Of a stretch of DNA of 64,000 nucleotides, positions 11,085-22,587 are shown piece by piece; within the stretch, counting starts at the first letter, position 1; each line of letters opens with the position of its first letter. The notes beneath the pieces were generated by a model that saw only the letters and a program-made list of their open reading frames with translations, was not told where the DNA came from and searched no databases. The translations under genes and the position numbers were made by a program. This DNA is from Allium sativum (lineage: Eukaryota; Streptophyta; Magnoliopsida; Asparagales; Amaryllidaceae), in contig CM060910.1 in assembly GCA_030737875.1 (NCBI GenBank), forward strand, positions 251,070,427 through 251,134,426, read 5' to 3'.

Positions 11085-11859
11085 TGTTGAATTTTGTGAT
11101 TCAAATATTTTATGAAGAGGATGTAATCAATTAAATGATTGATTGATTGGATTGATTAACTAATTGACTAATTGGTTGATTGATTGATTTATTGGTTAAT
11201 TGATTGATTTGATCATAGAAGGAAAGAAATGAATGGTTATATTTTGAAGATATCTTGAAGAGGCAACTTGGATAGTTGCCTAGGCTTCCTATTCTCCTAT
11301 ATATATGCAGCCTTCTTGGTTAGATTGTGACAATTAACAAAGAAGAAGAAACCATGTGAGAATATCTGGTGAGGTTATGTGCCTCCATGGGCTTGCTCCC
11401 TGGAGAGGAAGATGTAGGAATTTGGGCTGAGGGTAGCTATTCCTATTTAATGATGAAAGACGCAGTTAGTGACTCCAGATTGTTCCAGGGTTTGTCATCG
11501 TTCTTTATCACTCTTCTGCTCCAACAGTATTTGTAGTCATCTAGATATTCTTTACCTATCTCAATAAGGTTATTGATTCATTGTATTTTCTTTATTTTTG
11601 GTTGTAATCCACTAAGTTTAAACAAAGTTTGTTTTTGGTGAATCAATAAAGTGGGTGGTTGGGCGAAATATTTTGTGTTCGTATTTCCGATATTTTGTGT
11701 TGTTTATTTTCAATCAGTTCATCTTCAAGTGATTAGGTGAAAAAGATCCTATTTTTCTTGGCGTTTTGTCAAACTTCCGCTGCACACAAAACCGCAACAG
11801 TTTGGTACCAGGGCAATTTTCCCACAACAGTTTGGTATCAAAGCGAATTTTGCATAAGA
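11085..11859 (+). repeat. 5' LTR of the small LTR element
   Basis: Contains an attg-type simple repeat (about 11,135-11,215), a TATA-like tatatatat at 11,298-11,306, and near its end two primer-binding-site-like segments (around 11,799 and 11,830) preceding the true-looking site at 11,862. Confidence 0.85.
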
Positions 11860-12528
11860 GATTGGTATTAGAGCTCATTTCATCACATAGCTTGGAGTGA
11901 TTTTGGATTGAAGATTGTGAATGTTGGAGATGACGTTGCTTTCGTGGATGACTATTTTTTATGGTAGATATTGAATGGATTTGGAAGCCTATAACGGTGG
12001 ATGTTGCATGCCTCAATGGTCCAATAGATGGCATTGTGAAGAAGCCCTCTGATATGGATGAGGGAAGATGGAAGAAGACGAAGAAGAAGGCGGGTGACGG
12101 TTGAAGAACCTAGCCCACAGCAAGATGGAGACATTAATATTATCACTGCTTATGGTCCTAAGGTGGAGGATCATGGTATTGACAAGGGTCTAGATATGCT
12201 CGAGGGATCCCGGAGATGAAGATATCATGATAAACGGAAGACGGACGTCGAGTTTTGAAATCCACAAAGATGAGATCTTGTGGTATTGCAAGCACTTTTT
12301 AGACTGTTGGTTTTTGCGTGGTGTAGCTCAGATGATAGATGCATCTTTTGTAGGCAGGGGGTTGTGTTTGTAATTGAGGTGTGGTCGTAGTCCTTTCAAA
12401 TCGACTGGGGTATATCTCGTTGCCTTGAAATCAAGGTTGGTTTTAATTGAGAGTAGATGTTGTTGAAAGAGCTAGGTTGACTTGTTTGTGGATTGTTGAA
12501 GATATGTGATATTTGAATCAAGGTGGAA

Positions 12529-13319
12529 TGTTGAATTTTTTGATTCAAATATTTTATGAAAAGGATGTAATCAATTAAATGATCGATTGATTAGATTGAT
12601 TAATTAATTGACTAACTGGTTGATTGATTAATTGATTGATTGATTTATTGGTTAATTGATTGATTTGATCATAGAAGGAAAGAAATGAATGGTTATATTT
12701 TGGAGATATCTTGAAGAGACAGCTTGGATACATGCCTAGCTTTCTATTCTCCTATATATATGCAACCTTTTTGGTTAGAATGTGACAATTAACAAAGAAG
12801 AAGAAACCATGTGAGAATATCTGGTGAGGTTGTGTGCCTCCATAGGCTTGCGCCTTGGAGAGGAAGTTGTAGGAATTTGGGCTGAGGGTAGCTATTCCTA
12901 TTTATTGCTGAAAGACGCAGTTGGTGCCTCCAGATTGTTCAAGGGTTTGTCATCGTTCTTCATCGGTATTCTGCTACAATAATATTTGTAGTCATCTAGA
13001 TATTCTTTGCCTATCCCAATAAGGTTATTGATTCATTGTATTTTGTTTATTTTTTGGTTGTAATCGATTGAGTGTAAACAAAGTTTGTTTTTGGTGAATC
13101 AATAAAGAGGGTGGTTAGGTGGAATATTTTGGGTTCGTATTTTCAATATTTTTGTGTTGTTGTTTATTTTCAATCAATTCATCTTCAAGTGATTGGGTCA
13201 AAAAAATCCTATTTTTCTTGGTGTTTTTTCAAACTTCCCCTGAACACAAAACCCCAACAGTTTGGTATCAGAGCAATTTTCGCACAACAGTTTGGTATTG
13301 GAGCGAATTTTGCATAACG
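12529..13319 (+). repeat. 3' LTR of the small LTR element
   Basis: Same order of blocks as the 5' LTR, including the attg repeat, the TATA-like tract at about 12,753 and both internal primer-site-like segments (near 13,260 and 13,290). These segments are present here too, so they belong to the LTR and not to the internal domain. Confidence 0.85.
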
Positions 13320-13439
13320 CAAGGTATGGTATCTTTGCTTTTAGTCTTGCAGCCAAACTATTTGAGTAATCATGTAAAATAAATAGAATTTGAACTGCCT
13401 TATTAGCTATATTTTCCTTTATTTTGGATTTCTTTCTAG

Positions 13440-13523
13440 GATTACGACGACAGTCATGAAATGAAGATGGCATTTCTATCTCTTGATGTTCCCAATACGT
13501 GGTGTTTTCCTAAGACTCACAAG
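13440..13523 (+). CDS. Host gene, third-last exon (unidentified protein)
   Basis: An 84-base exon (28 codons) with acceptor tttctttctag and donor aag|gtgtgc, open in phase 0: it reads DYDDSHEMKMAFLSLDVPNT and ends CFPKTHK. It connects in phase 0 to the 138-base exon at 15,039 and then to the 69-base terminal exon at 15,435. I do not recognise the protein family. Residue content (mixed, with D/E/K and hydrophobic blocks) looks like ordinary nuclear coding sequence. The exon lies in unit B of a tandem duplication; the other copy is dead. Exons further upstream are not established. Confidence 0.5.
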
Positions 13524-13901
13524 GTGTGCATTTCTAATTTTGTAAACTAAATATGTCAAAGTGCATTGTATTCATTAGCATGAACGTGTTGCGTGCATAT
13601 GTTTTGATTGAAGCATTTGACGATTTTATGGCATAAGTGGTATGAGATTTAATTGTCTGATTCACAATGGCAAAGCATCAATCGTAAAGGAGTAAAACAT
13701 GAGAGACTTAGTGAGGTTCAAAGCAGAAACTAATCATAGAAATATTGTATAGGAAATGGAAGTAAGATGAAGGATAAGCTGAGGTGAGAAAAAAATGACT
13801 TAGTTGAAAGTAACAACAGAAACTAAGAGAACACTAAAGGACAAGCAATAAGAGGTGAATAATTTTTTTTGTTAATTGATCCTTGGTATGTTATTTTCAG
13901 C

Positions 13902-13957
<56 letters not shown>

Positions 13958-15038
13958 CCTTTACAATAGTTGATAGTATGCCTTAGTTCATCCTAACTCA
14001 TAAGCTAATATGTTGACCCGCTACTATTTATTTTATAATCCTCATGTTTCCTATTTGAGACCTAATAGATTGCATGAATAAGGATGTTGCTATGCTTCCT
14101 TGATTAACTACTTCACTAGTTTAAACTATAACGCAATAGATATTCAATTCAACACACTTTGCTTATCTGTCACATCAAAGGAAGAGTATATTTTGATGAT
14201 AATTCTGTCTTGATAGAGCTACTTTTCCAGGTATATTTTACTTATCATTGGTTATAGTAGCAAACTATATACATTCTAAGTGATAGTGCAAATGAGTACA
14301 TATTTTTTATTACCTGACGCAAGTTGTTGTACGGGGATGCTGTAATAACGTTGTTTAATAATAACTATAATTACGAAAATTATATTGTATGATATTGATT
14401 TATAAACTGTTTTTTTTACAATAAGGAATAATGTTATTTAAAACCAAAAGTTCAAATGCTACATAGAAATAAAATTTGCTATCATTAGAGCCAAAAAATA
14501 TTTTAACTTTGTCCTTTAAACATATGCCTGATAGATTTAGGTACGCAGTCTACATGCTTATCAAAAAAGCTAATAACATGCTGATAACATTTTTTAGCCC
14601 ACTGATTTATTGACATATGTAATGCATGAATACGTCTAACTATCTATGTTCTCGGAAGTGCATTCATTGGACTCAACTGGTGAACAAAATAAAATATTAG
14701 TAGGGAACAACCTTGAAAATACTGGGACTCGTTAGCTTTACTGAAATATTATGTAAATACACTAAAGTGAACCAAGATGAATTATGGTATGCCTGACATT
14801 AACCAAGTTGAATTATGGTACACCTGACATTGTTCCATCATTATAACACATGAAACTTTACGTTAGTTGTGGTTTTTTATTAGCTTCATTGCTATTTTAT
14901 CCTTCATTATGATTTATTTTGCTGAACATCCGACCCAAATGAGCAACATCTAATGTCTTGTACTATCTAATTGTCTTATTGATGTACATAAAACATATAT
15001 TAAAAGATAGATTTTATAGCAATATTTTGTGCCAATAG
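13524..15038 (+). other. Intron of the host gene
   Basis: 1.5 kb, AT-rich, with a (TA)n(TG)n microsatellite at 13,902-13,958. No transposable element recognised here. Confidence 0.45.
13902..13958. repeat. Microsatellite (TA)n(TG)n
   Basis: About 22 bases of AT followed by about 35 bases of TG with a few tatg units. Confidence 0.95.
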
Positions 15039-15254
<216 letters not shown>

Positions 15255-15434
15255 TAAGTGCCACAATATTTTAGTTATATTTTTTCTATACATTGGGGAG
15301 ACTGGATGGTTTTACATGGATCCGTTGACCATATCATAACAACTCTGTATCTCAAAAAAGGTTCCCTTATTGATATGTTCTTTCAGTGTTTGCTATCTTT
15401 CTTGTTAAGGCTATGAGGTTTCAAGTTCTTTTAG

Positions 15435-15503
15435 GGAAAAATCAATGGGAAATTGCCAAACTCTGCAAAAAAGAAGGCCTTGTGCAGTTGTTCTTCTAGC
15501 TGA
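15435..15503 (+). CDS. Host gene, terminal exon with stop (unidentified protein)
   Basis: After acceptor ttcttttag the sequence gives 22 codons plus TGA in the phase set by the previous exon: GKINGKLPNSAKKKALCSCS then S and stop. The lysine-rich then cysteine/serine-rich tail is plausible as a C-terminus. The copia element at 15,684 lies 180 bases past the stop, probably in the 3' UTR or just beyond. Another frame over this place is open longer but does not fit the upstream phase. Confidence 0.45.
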   Translation, partial: GKINGKLPNSAKKKALCSCSSS

Positions 15504-15683
15504 TGAGGCTGTTTTTCCCCCTTAGTTGTGTATGTTTTTTGACCTTTAGAAAATGTGATGGAGTTTACTTTTATTAACCCATAGGTATATCAAGATAATA
15601 TATATGCTGACAATAAGTTCAACTCCTTCAAGAAAATAACTCGAGAAATGGGTTACAACAGAGATGAACTTAATATTAATTAA

Positions 15684-15966
15684 TGTTTACAAGAAATAAT
15701 GTTTTGCAAGAACAGAAATGAAAGGCTTTATTGAAATGAGTTTTTCTATATTACAAATGAAAACCGTAGCCCAGATTTATATACAAGAGTAAATGGGCTT
15801 TGGGCTAAAGTATTATTGGTTACAAGAACTGATTTGGATAATGAAATAAATGGCTGATGATGAAAGAAATAAACGACGGATATGATGCCAAGTCAGCAAT
15901 CTGTGTGAGATAATATAAAAGTCTTCAGTTGTGCCTTCGGGTGTGTTTTCTCTCATTCGTAATACA
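15684..15966 (-). repeat. 3' LTR of the 15.7-32.7 kb copia element
   Basis: Plus-strand ends tgtttacaag...cgtaataca. Next to it, at 15,967-15,976, the minus strand reads a short polypurine tract (ccagagggg) directly before the LTR start. Confidence 0.9.
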
Positions 15967-16013
15967 CCCCTCTGGAAAATAGGGTTTCTCAAACCCAAGT
16001 TTTCACACTAATC

Positions 16014-16175
16014 AAGGCGGCGCTTCAGATGTCTTCGTTCTATTGCTTCCGAACTGCTTTGCCACGGATTCTCTGGCTTTATTGTCATCAGATCAAGGCG
16101 GCGCTTCAGATGTCTTCGTTCTATTGCTTCCGAACTGCTTTGCCATAGATTCTCTGGCTTTATTGTCTTCAGATT
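16014..16175. repeat. Two copies of an 81-base direct repeat
   Basis: Each starts caaggcggcgcttcagatgt and ends tctggctttattgtc(a/t)tcagat; only a few bases differ. Lies at the end of the copia coding region. Confidence 0.9.
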
Positions 16176-16253
16176 GGAGTATGGATGGATGTTCTTTGTT
16201 GTCGTGTTTGCTCAGACCTTTGTTATTGTCAGAGTTTAGTTCAGCTTCATCCT
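16093..16253 (-). pseudogene. Copia pol, C-terminal tail displaced by the LARD insertion
   Basis: Reads from the insertion edge as EAELNSDNNKGLSKHDNKEH and ends TKTSEAPP-stop. It is in the same frame as the RNase H part at 27,680-27,955 if the LARD and one target-duplication copy are removed. The tail is hydrophilic with no known domain. Its last part is duplicated downstream: 16,014-16,094 and 16,095-16,175 are two copies of an 81-base unit, of which only the second is translated before the stop. Confidence 0.7.
16249..16253. other. Target site duplication atcct (left)
   Basis: Matches 27,680-27,684 exactly. Flanks the LARD-like element. Confidence 0.9.
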
Positions 16254-18685
16254 TGTAACAACCCGAATTCCGACGAACCGATTTTTTTTCAAAAACCCAA
16301 TCCATCAAAACCCGAGTTGGTTGCTCTGGTATCCTGCAGAAAAGACAGAGACAAGAAATATGTCAGAGTTCGGAAAACACCTCACAGCGGAAGGAATAAA
16401 ATATAATATATATAAACATAGCTTTACCTTAATTACAATACTGCTAAATCAGTATCTCCAAAGCTATAAGTCTCTTTCAAGAATCTAACCTGCGAATGTT
16501 ATGAGGAGGGGGTCAGAACATAAGTACTGTGTGAATGAGTTTAAACTACACTTCTTGAATAATCCTACATATACCGTTCAATTACATTTTATTGTTTATT
16601 AGGTTATTTGTGTCGTTAGCGCTCAAGGCTTACACACACGTCGCACCCATCTACTCCCAGTAGATTAACCTAATATAATGTATATGTAGCTACCCCCAAA
16701 CCAAGGTACACCCCTGTGGTACCCCACTCGCATGGTCCCTACCATATCCTCGCAGTGATATACGCAGTCCCCCATCCTATGTCATAGTAATGTATATTCC
16801 TCTTATATATATAATACAAAACTATGCCCACATAGGATTACTCTAATTTGACTGCCGTTATCGAATAATGCCCACCAGTCTATGATACACCACCCAGAGC
16901 AGACATGGTTATATCTAGACTCTTCCATATATGTATTCTCCATCGTATTCGATATCTAACCCGCACACCCATCGTGTGTGCGTGCCCGAGTTCCGTGGCA
17001 GGGCTACACAAGAAACACGAAACTAGGTCGGGAGTTTTCCTTATATTTGTGCAAGGCCCGCCTTTAAGAGCCTCCCACACAAATATCCCTGGGGTCTGTT
17101 TTCTATGGTGGCTACGGCCCCACCTCAGCCCCTCCCATAACTAATAAAGACTACGAGAGCTAAGTGACAAGCCCCTAAGGAACCAATCTAAACATCCATG
17201 TGGCGTCTCACCTCAACCACCGTCCCACGATAGTGAATGGTTAATGGTATATTGGGTCTAGCTCTAGTCTTTCCGCGTACTACTGGCTGTGGTAACAGGC
17301 ACTCGACGACCTACTATCCTTATTGGTCCTGACCCTCAACTTCTGTTGAGGCAGCCATCGAATCACCTTTTTCGTCACCGCGAACAACATTTTGACTGCC
17401 CAGCTATTCTTGCAGTCAAGGCCCACCCACCTAGTAGTAATGCGTAGACCCAACCTCTGCGGGCACGGCCTGAAACATCTACCACTACACAGAAGACTAA
17501 TAGGAGCACCTTTAACGTCTCAGGAAGCCGCATGCTTCCCCTTCCAGTCCGTTGGAGCTGCCAAAATAATGAATGTGCACTCCCTTCGTGTCTTATGACA
17601 CCGTGATGATTTACCTTGTTGGGTTGTTCATCCTACAATGTACGAATTGCCCCAAGCGCCTTGATTTTATATGTCATTAGACCCTACGTCTAATCAATTC
17701 TTATGCACTTTTGTTACCTCGTCGGTTCTTCTTATTTAACTTGGTTATTCTTATTCATATTGACTTCCTTTTCAAGTTTACCAAGTTACCCTCGCTTATT
17801 AATTCAATTTATACTTAACCCATTTAAGTCCATTAATAAGACCACAACATGTTGTTTTCCAACTTCATAAATTATTCCCTTTTAGGGTTACAAAAACATG
17901 TTATACATAATTCATAGTTAAGTATATCTTATCCACATATATACTGATTAGGAGAATAATACCCTAAACACTAGCCCCGAAGACTGAAATCAACATCAGA
18001 CTGGCACCCAGAGAATTACTCAACCCAACCAACATATATGATTCCAATTTACTTCTCTTCCATTCATATAACTTATATCATCTTAAATTTCACTCTTCTC
18101 CTTCCCAAACTACTTAATTTATAATTAAGTATATCTTCACATAAAAGTTACTTATTTTCCTCTATCGTTTCTTATAACTTACCTTATCCCATAAGTTATA
18201 CTTTCCATTTGTCCCTAGGACAAGTCTAACCTATTATCCTTCCTTTTCTTATTCAAATTCATTTATAATAGGTTATTTACCATTCCCCACTTTTGTCATT
18301 AATTTAGATTTACTTAACCCTTTCCATTTATTTAACCCATTACCTAAACTTTACCCAATTCAATTAATTTGTGATGCCATAACGGGTCCCCTTTGGTTAA
18401 GCATTATTTATTTATGTCTAACATGTCCCACTTAACCTTTTTTATTATTGTTTCCATGTCTTACACATGCTTTACTATGGTTAAGTCCACCTTAGTCATG
18501 TTTTACTTCATGTATCTTACTACATTTAAGTCCACATTTACATGTTTTACATGCCTTGTCTTACTACGGTTAAGTCCATATTTACATGTCATATTTTGCA
18601 TGTCACCCACTTAACACTCTAACCATACCCATGTCACCCACATGTCTTATTATGGTTAGTATTCCTTAATTCATTCATTATGATG

Positions 18686-18916
18686 AACGGTGCATGACCT
18701 CCCACATTAGACCGAACACTTTGTGGCTGCTGGATTTGCCGGGCGGTTCCGGGCAGTCTTACACCACAAAGCGGGTCTAACCTCGTATCACCAACCGTTA
18801 CGCCTACAATTCATGCCTTTGACCTCTCACATTAGACGTCCAATTATGGCAACTGGATTTGCTGGGCGGTTCCGGGCAGTCTTACACCACAATTACGCCT
18901 AACCTCGTGTCAAAGG
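18686..18916. repeat. Two adjacent hairpin units in the LTR
   Basis: Unit 1 (18,686-18,799): arms aacggtgcatgacct...attagacc and ggtctaacctcg...ccaaccgtt. Unit 2 (18,816-18,916): arms cctttgacctctcacattag and ctaacctcgtgtcaaagg. Both have the loop-side block gggcggttccgggcagtctt followed by acaccacaa. GC content is clearly higher than the surroundings. Confidence 0.8.
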
Positions 18917-20805
18917 TTCATTAACATCGTATTTCACCCAAATCCCAATTTTCATGTTATGTGTTTCCAATTCAACATATAGTCATGTCTACAATTCTTC
19001 CTATTCCAACTTGTCACTAATTACATATTAATTAGCCTTAATTACAAATTTCCAATTATAGACAATTTCATCAATTTCATGTAATCCATACCCAAATATG
19101 CCAATTTCTTTTATATTCCAATTATCCAAAATATCCAATAATACTCAAGTTCATAAAATCAGTATTTTTCCAATATATTTCCCAACGTTCCCATGTTCAT
19201 ACATATAACCTAATTCACCTTTTAGGCTTATCTTACCAATAAATTTCACCAATCAATGTTATCCAATTACATGTTGTTAATATTAAATTGTACTAATTCC
19301 ATATCCAATTTCAATCATGCCAAACTAAATAAATTTAAAATTACCATACAATTATGTCCATAATTATATTCAAATCATATATAAATCCTTCCAACCCATA
19401 TTATGCCGAAACAACCCCTTTTTTCCCATTTACTTTCTCGTTCTCGTTTACAATGCATAATTTCATGATAGATGTAGGCACGAGATAGCCTAGCTATAAA
19501 AATAAAAAGGGGAAAGAATAAAAATGAGAGAACTCAATCGTAAGCATAAATGAAATAACTGATCTTTTTAAATTATCACCATATTCATTATGGGGAATGG
19601 CAAACGATAGAAGTACAATTGTACAACAATTGTATTTTAAACCACTCACCTTGATTGGATTAGAGAAATAAACAATTGGTTGTTGAGGAAACTTACTGCT
19701 TGATTTGATTAAACTCCAAAAATGATGAAGAACTTGCAATTTAATTTAGAGTTTAGAGGCGGCGGCTATGTTGGGTTGAAGTTTGGTGGCATGGAGGCGT
19801 CTTATAAGAGATAGGATAATTTTAGAGTTAGGTGAGGTGTTCTTTTATATGTGGGTTAGAGCAACTAGGACCTTAGGAATAAATAAAAACTCGTCTAAAC
19901 CGTCCACCTCACCTTAGAAAAGAACCATCCAGAACAACCCTTTTCACACTTAGTGCTCCTTTAAATAAAATAAAAAATAAACCGCTTTATTTATTTCTAA
20001 TTAATGCATTACATACTATTTTTAACGTATAGCAACCTTTTTCCTTCATGCATTCAATTATTTATTTATTTATTTATTTGCACTTATATGTAAACCTTTA
20101 TTTGCTATATTATTCTCCTAATCAATTAATCAATTTCTTTCTCTTTTTGTCTACTCTTTTTGAAAAGAAACGGCATGTCCTTAAACCATTTTCTTTTATT
20201 TATTTACATCTAATCAAATGTGCATGCGTCTCTGATTTGAATGTTATTTAATAACATTAAACTTCCTCCAATTGTGGCTTGCTTATGGCCTTGTTAGTTT
20301 AATTTTTAAACATTTAAATTTCAAAAGTTGATCCCCTTCACATTTGATTGCTCCATTTTAATGTTTACAATTTTTTTCTATGCATGCTTTAATTGCACAT
20401 TTGACATGTTTTGCATTCCATATTCTCTTTCTTTTATTTGCATCACATTAATTTATTTTTATTCAGGTTCATGCATCATCCATTTATTTAATGCAATAAT
20501 TTCACATATCCTCTTCCCCTTATTGCATTAATTTCAAATAACATGTATACATATATGCCCCCTTTTTGTTTGTCTCTATGTTCGCGCGCAACTTCAAATT
20601 TGTATCATGTTCATACGCATCCATCTCTTATGCGTATACTAATTTTTATATGCGAACAATTGTCTATTTTATTTAGAAATTATCTTCCTTAATCAATTAA
20701 TGGTTTATTTCCATTCTTTCAATCAAACCTCCAATTAACTTATCCCCTTTTGCACTGATCCAATTTGCTAAGCCATTATTTAGTCGCTCCTTAAAACAAA
20801 AATAT

Positions 20806-20878
20806 GGCACTGGTGGGGATTGAACTCACAACCTCTTATGAACAAGTCTCATGTATTAACCAAATGAGCTACTAAGTC
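20806..20878 (-). other. tRNA-like (degenerate) sequence in the left LTR
   Basis: Minus strand, 73 bases. It has an A box (tagctcatttgg) and a perfect-consensus B box (gttcaatcc) at tRNA spacing. The T arm pairs 4 of 5. The acceptor stem pairs poorly and the D stem only partly, so a working tRNA is unlikely. Could be a tRNA pseudogene or the head of a SINE absorbed by the LTR before element duplication. Confidence 0.55.
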
Positions 20879-21310
20879 TTTTGTTAACAAAACTTAGGAC
20901 CAAGCTACATATTATTCTTTTCCCATTGCTCTTTTTCATGTTTTGTTGCATCTCTTAAATTAAGGATAACTTCTTCGTTTTAAACCAGTTTTCTACAAAC
21001 TATAGGTCTAAATTGACCAGGAAATTGCCACGAACGTAATGACGCTAATTTCATGACCAAATTCTAGAGTCTCTTTAAATTCTCCTTTTTATTTCTTTTT
21101 AAATGTTCGCATGTATTTCTTCGCATTTCACTGTATTTCTTCTCATTTCAAATATTGCATGTAATCTCTTTATTAATCTTTTTTTTTATTTCACTGCATA
21201 AACTTCTTACATGCAATTACATTAATATTATTTAATCTTTCCTTTAAATATATCCATGCATATATACATATATCTCATTTTTAATTATATTAAAAACGCG
21301 GGGTGTTACA

Positions 21311-22587
21311 TTCTCCCACCCTTAAGGAATTTCATCCTCGAAATTCGCTAGCGGTAAAATATATAATTCCTCGCATAATATCAAACCATCAAGTGTGTAT
21401 CCAATTTTTTTTGCAAACATTGTGCACATGTGCAAAGTGAAATACATCATAGTAATGCATGTATGCCTAATTTGGTACCACCTATATGTATGCAAACTTT
21501 CAATTTTTTTTTCAAAACATGATGCTCACATCCTAAATATACTTGCAGTTCTATATGAATGCAATATTTTTGAAAAACCAAAATGTTTTTCATCCAAATT
21601 TTCCCATACTCATATAGAATAAGAGCATAGTTCATCCATTGTTGTATCCAAAATCCTACCAATCATTATTAAATTCAAAATTTAGAAAAATCTAATTTTC
21701 CAAATTTGATTTCTTATGTTACAAAAAGGTATAAAACGGAAGAATTTACCTTTTCTGGTTTTCTTTTATGTACCTTTTCTGGTTGCACTTGGATTTTTAC
21801 ATAGCTATTCTATAAAAAATTCCTATTTTCCTATCCAAGCACAATTACATAAGAAACTTTTTTTTTCAACTTATATTTTTTGAGCAACAATTCTAGTCTT
21901 TATAATGCTTATGCATTCTACGGGAATTTATTTTTATTATTCTAGGATAGTCCTTATTATTTACTTCCTAGCCTTAAACTCGTTCTTTCTAGACACAAAT
22001 CCTTACCTACTCCATTCATTTTAAAACATGGTTTGGTCTCTTTTTTCCCTAAATTTTTCTCCCAAAAATTAAAAATGGTAAAACTTTATTTTCTTTACCA
22101 AAACTTGCTTTTACCAAACCATAAAAACACACCGTAACAAAATTGCAAAACATTTTTTTCAAACATAAAAAACTGGAGTAGACAAGGACAACTATTTCTT
22201 AATCGGGTTTCCAAATTACCTAGGCTTTCCTAGACACATCCACGAAATCATTTCTTCCAACTATATATATTCCTAATTCATTTTCCACTTTATAAGGTTT
22301 CCCTGCTAAACCCACTAATCTCAGTTACTATTGTATGGGATACATCTTTCTTAACACCAATCATTTTGTACACTTTCCACCCAACATACCTAAGGGTCTC
22401 AGATTTCCTTGCTCATTCTTTTAGCGTACAAAACAGTTATCCCAATTCTTTCCATATTTTACTCTTTCTATTTAGTGGGCTTCTTTATAGATCTAGGTTT
22501 ATATATAATATATTTATATTTTTGAAAATACAAATACGCTCTCTCATTATCTATATAGGAATCGTAAACATATGCTCTGATACCAAA
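21311..22587 (-). other. Core of the LARD-like element
   Basis: Non-coding, AT-rich. Minus-strand primer binding site at about 22,573-22,587 and polypurine tract at 21,311-21,324. No frame shows gag or pol motifs. Confidence 0.8.

Larger units (their letters stand above)
11085..13319 (+). mobile_element. Small non-autonomous LTR retrotransposon, no coding capacity
   Basis: Two LTRs of about 775 and 791 bases flank 669 bases of internal DNA. Plus-strand orientation: a primer binding site ttggtattagagctc starts at 11,862, just after the first LTR, and a purine tract aaggtggaa (12,520-12,528) precedes the second. Flanking 5-mers taagg (11,080-11,084) and caagg (13,320-13,324) are a target duplication with one change. 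The ends tgttgaat...aaga and tgttgaat...aacg are consistent with an ancestral TG...CA. No gag or pol residues are seen inside; such elements must borrow proteins from a relative. The LTRs are longer than in TRIMs and the total is shorter than in LARDs. Confidence 0.85.
10903..13546 (+). repeat. Tandem duplication, unit B, split by an LTR element
   Basis: The host sequence runs 10,903-11,084 and resumes at 13,325. Unit A shows the uninterrupted form at the junction (...caaagtatggtatc in A; ...aataagg / aaggtatggtatc in B). This comparison fixes the target site of the inserted element independently of its own ends. Confidence 0.75.
16254..21310 (-). repeat. 3' LTR of the LARD-like element
   Basis: Plus-strand ends tgtaacaacccg...cggggtgttaca, a near-palindromic pair of ends. 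Contains a tandem pair of hairpins (18,686-18,916) and a tRNA-like segment (20,806-20,878), both also in the other LTR. Short frames such as 16,905-17,144 are disrupted or shifted in the other LTR and are not taken as genes. Confidence 0.9.

Noticed and set aside
16880..17144. Frames on both strands repeated at 23,219-23,501
   Set aside because: The repetition is due to the two LTRs. The frames shift or change length between copies and show no domain.
20806..20878. Functional tRNA gene
   Set aside because: Acceptor stem does not pair and the D stem is poor; kept only as a tRNA-like sequence.
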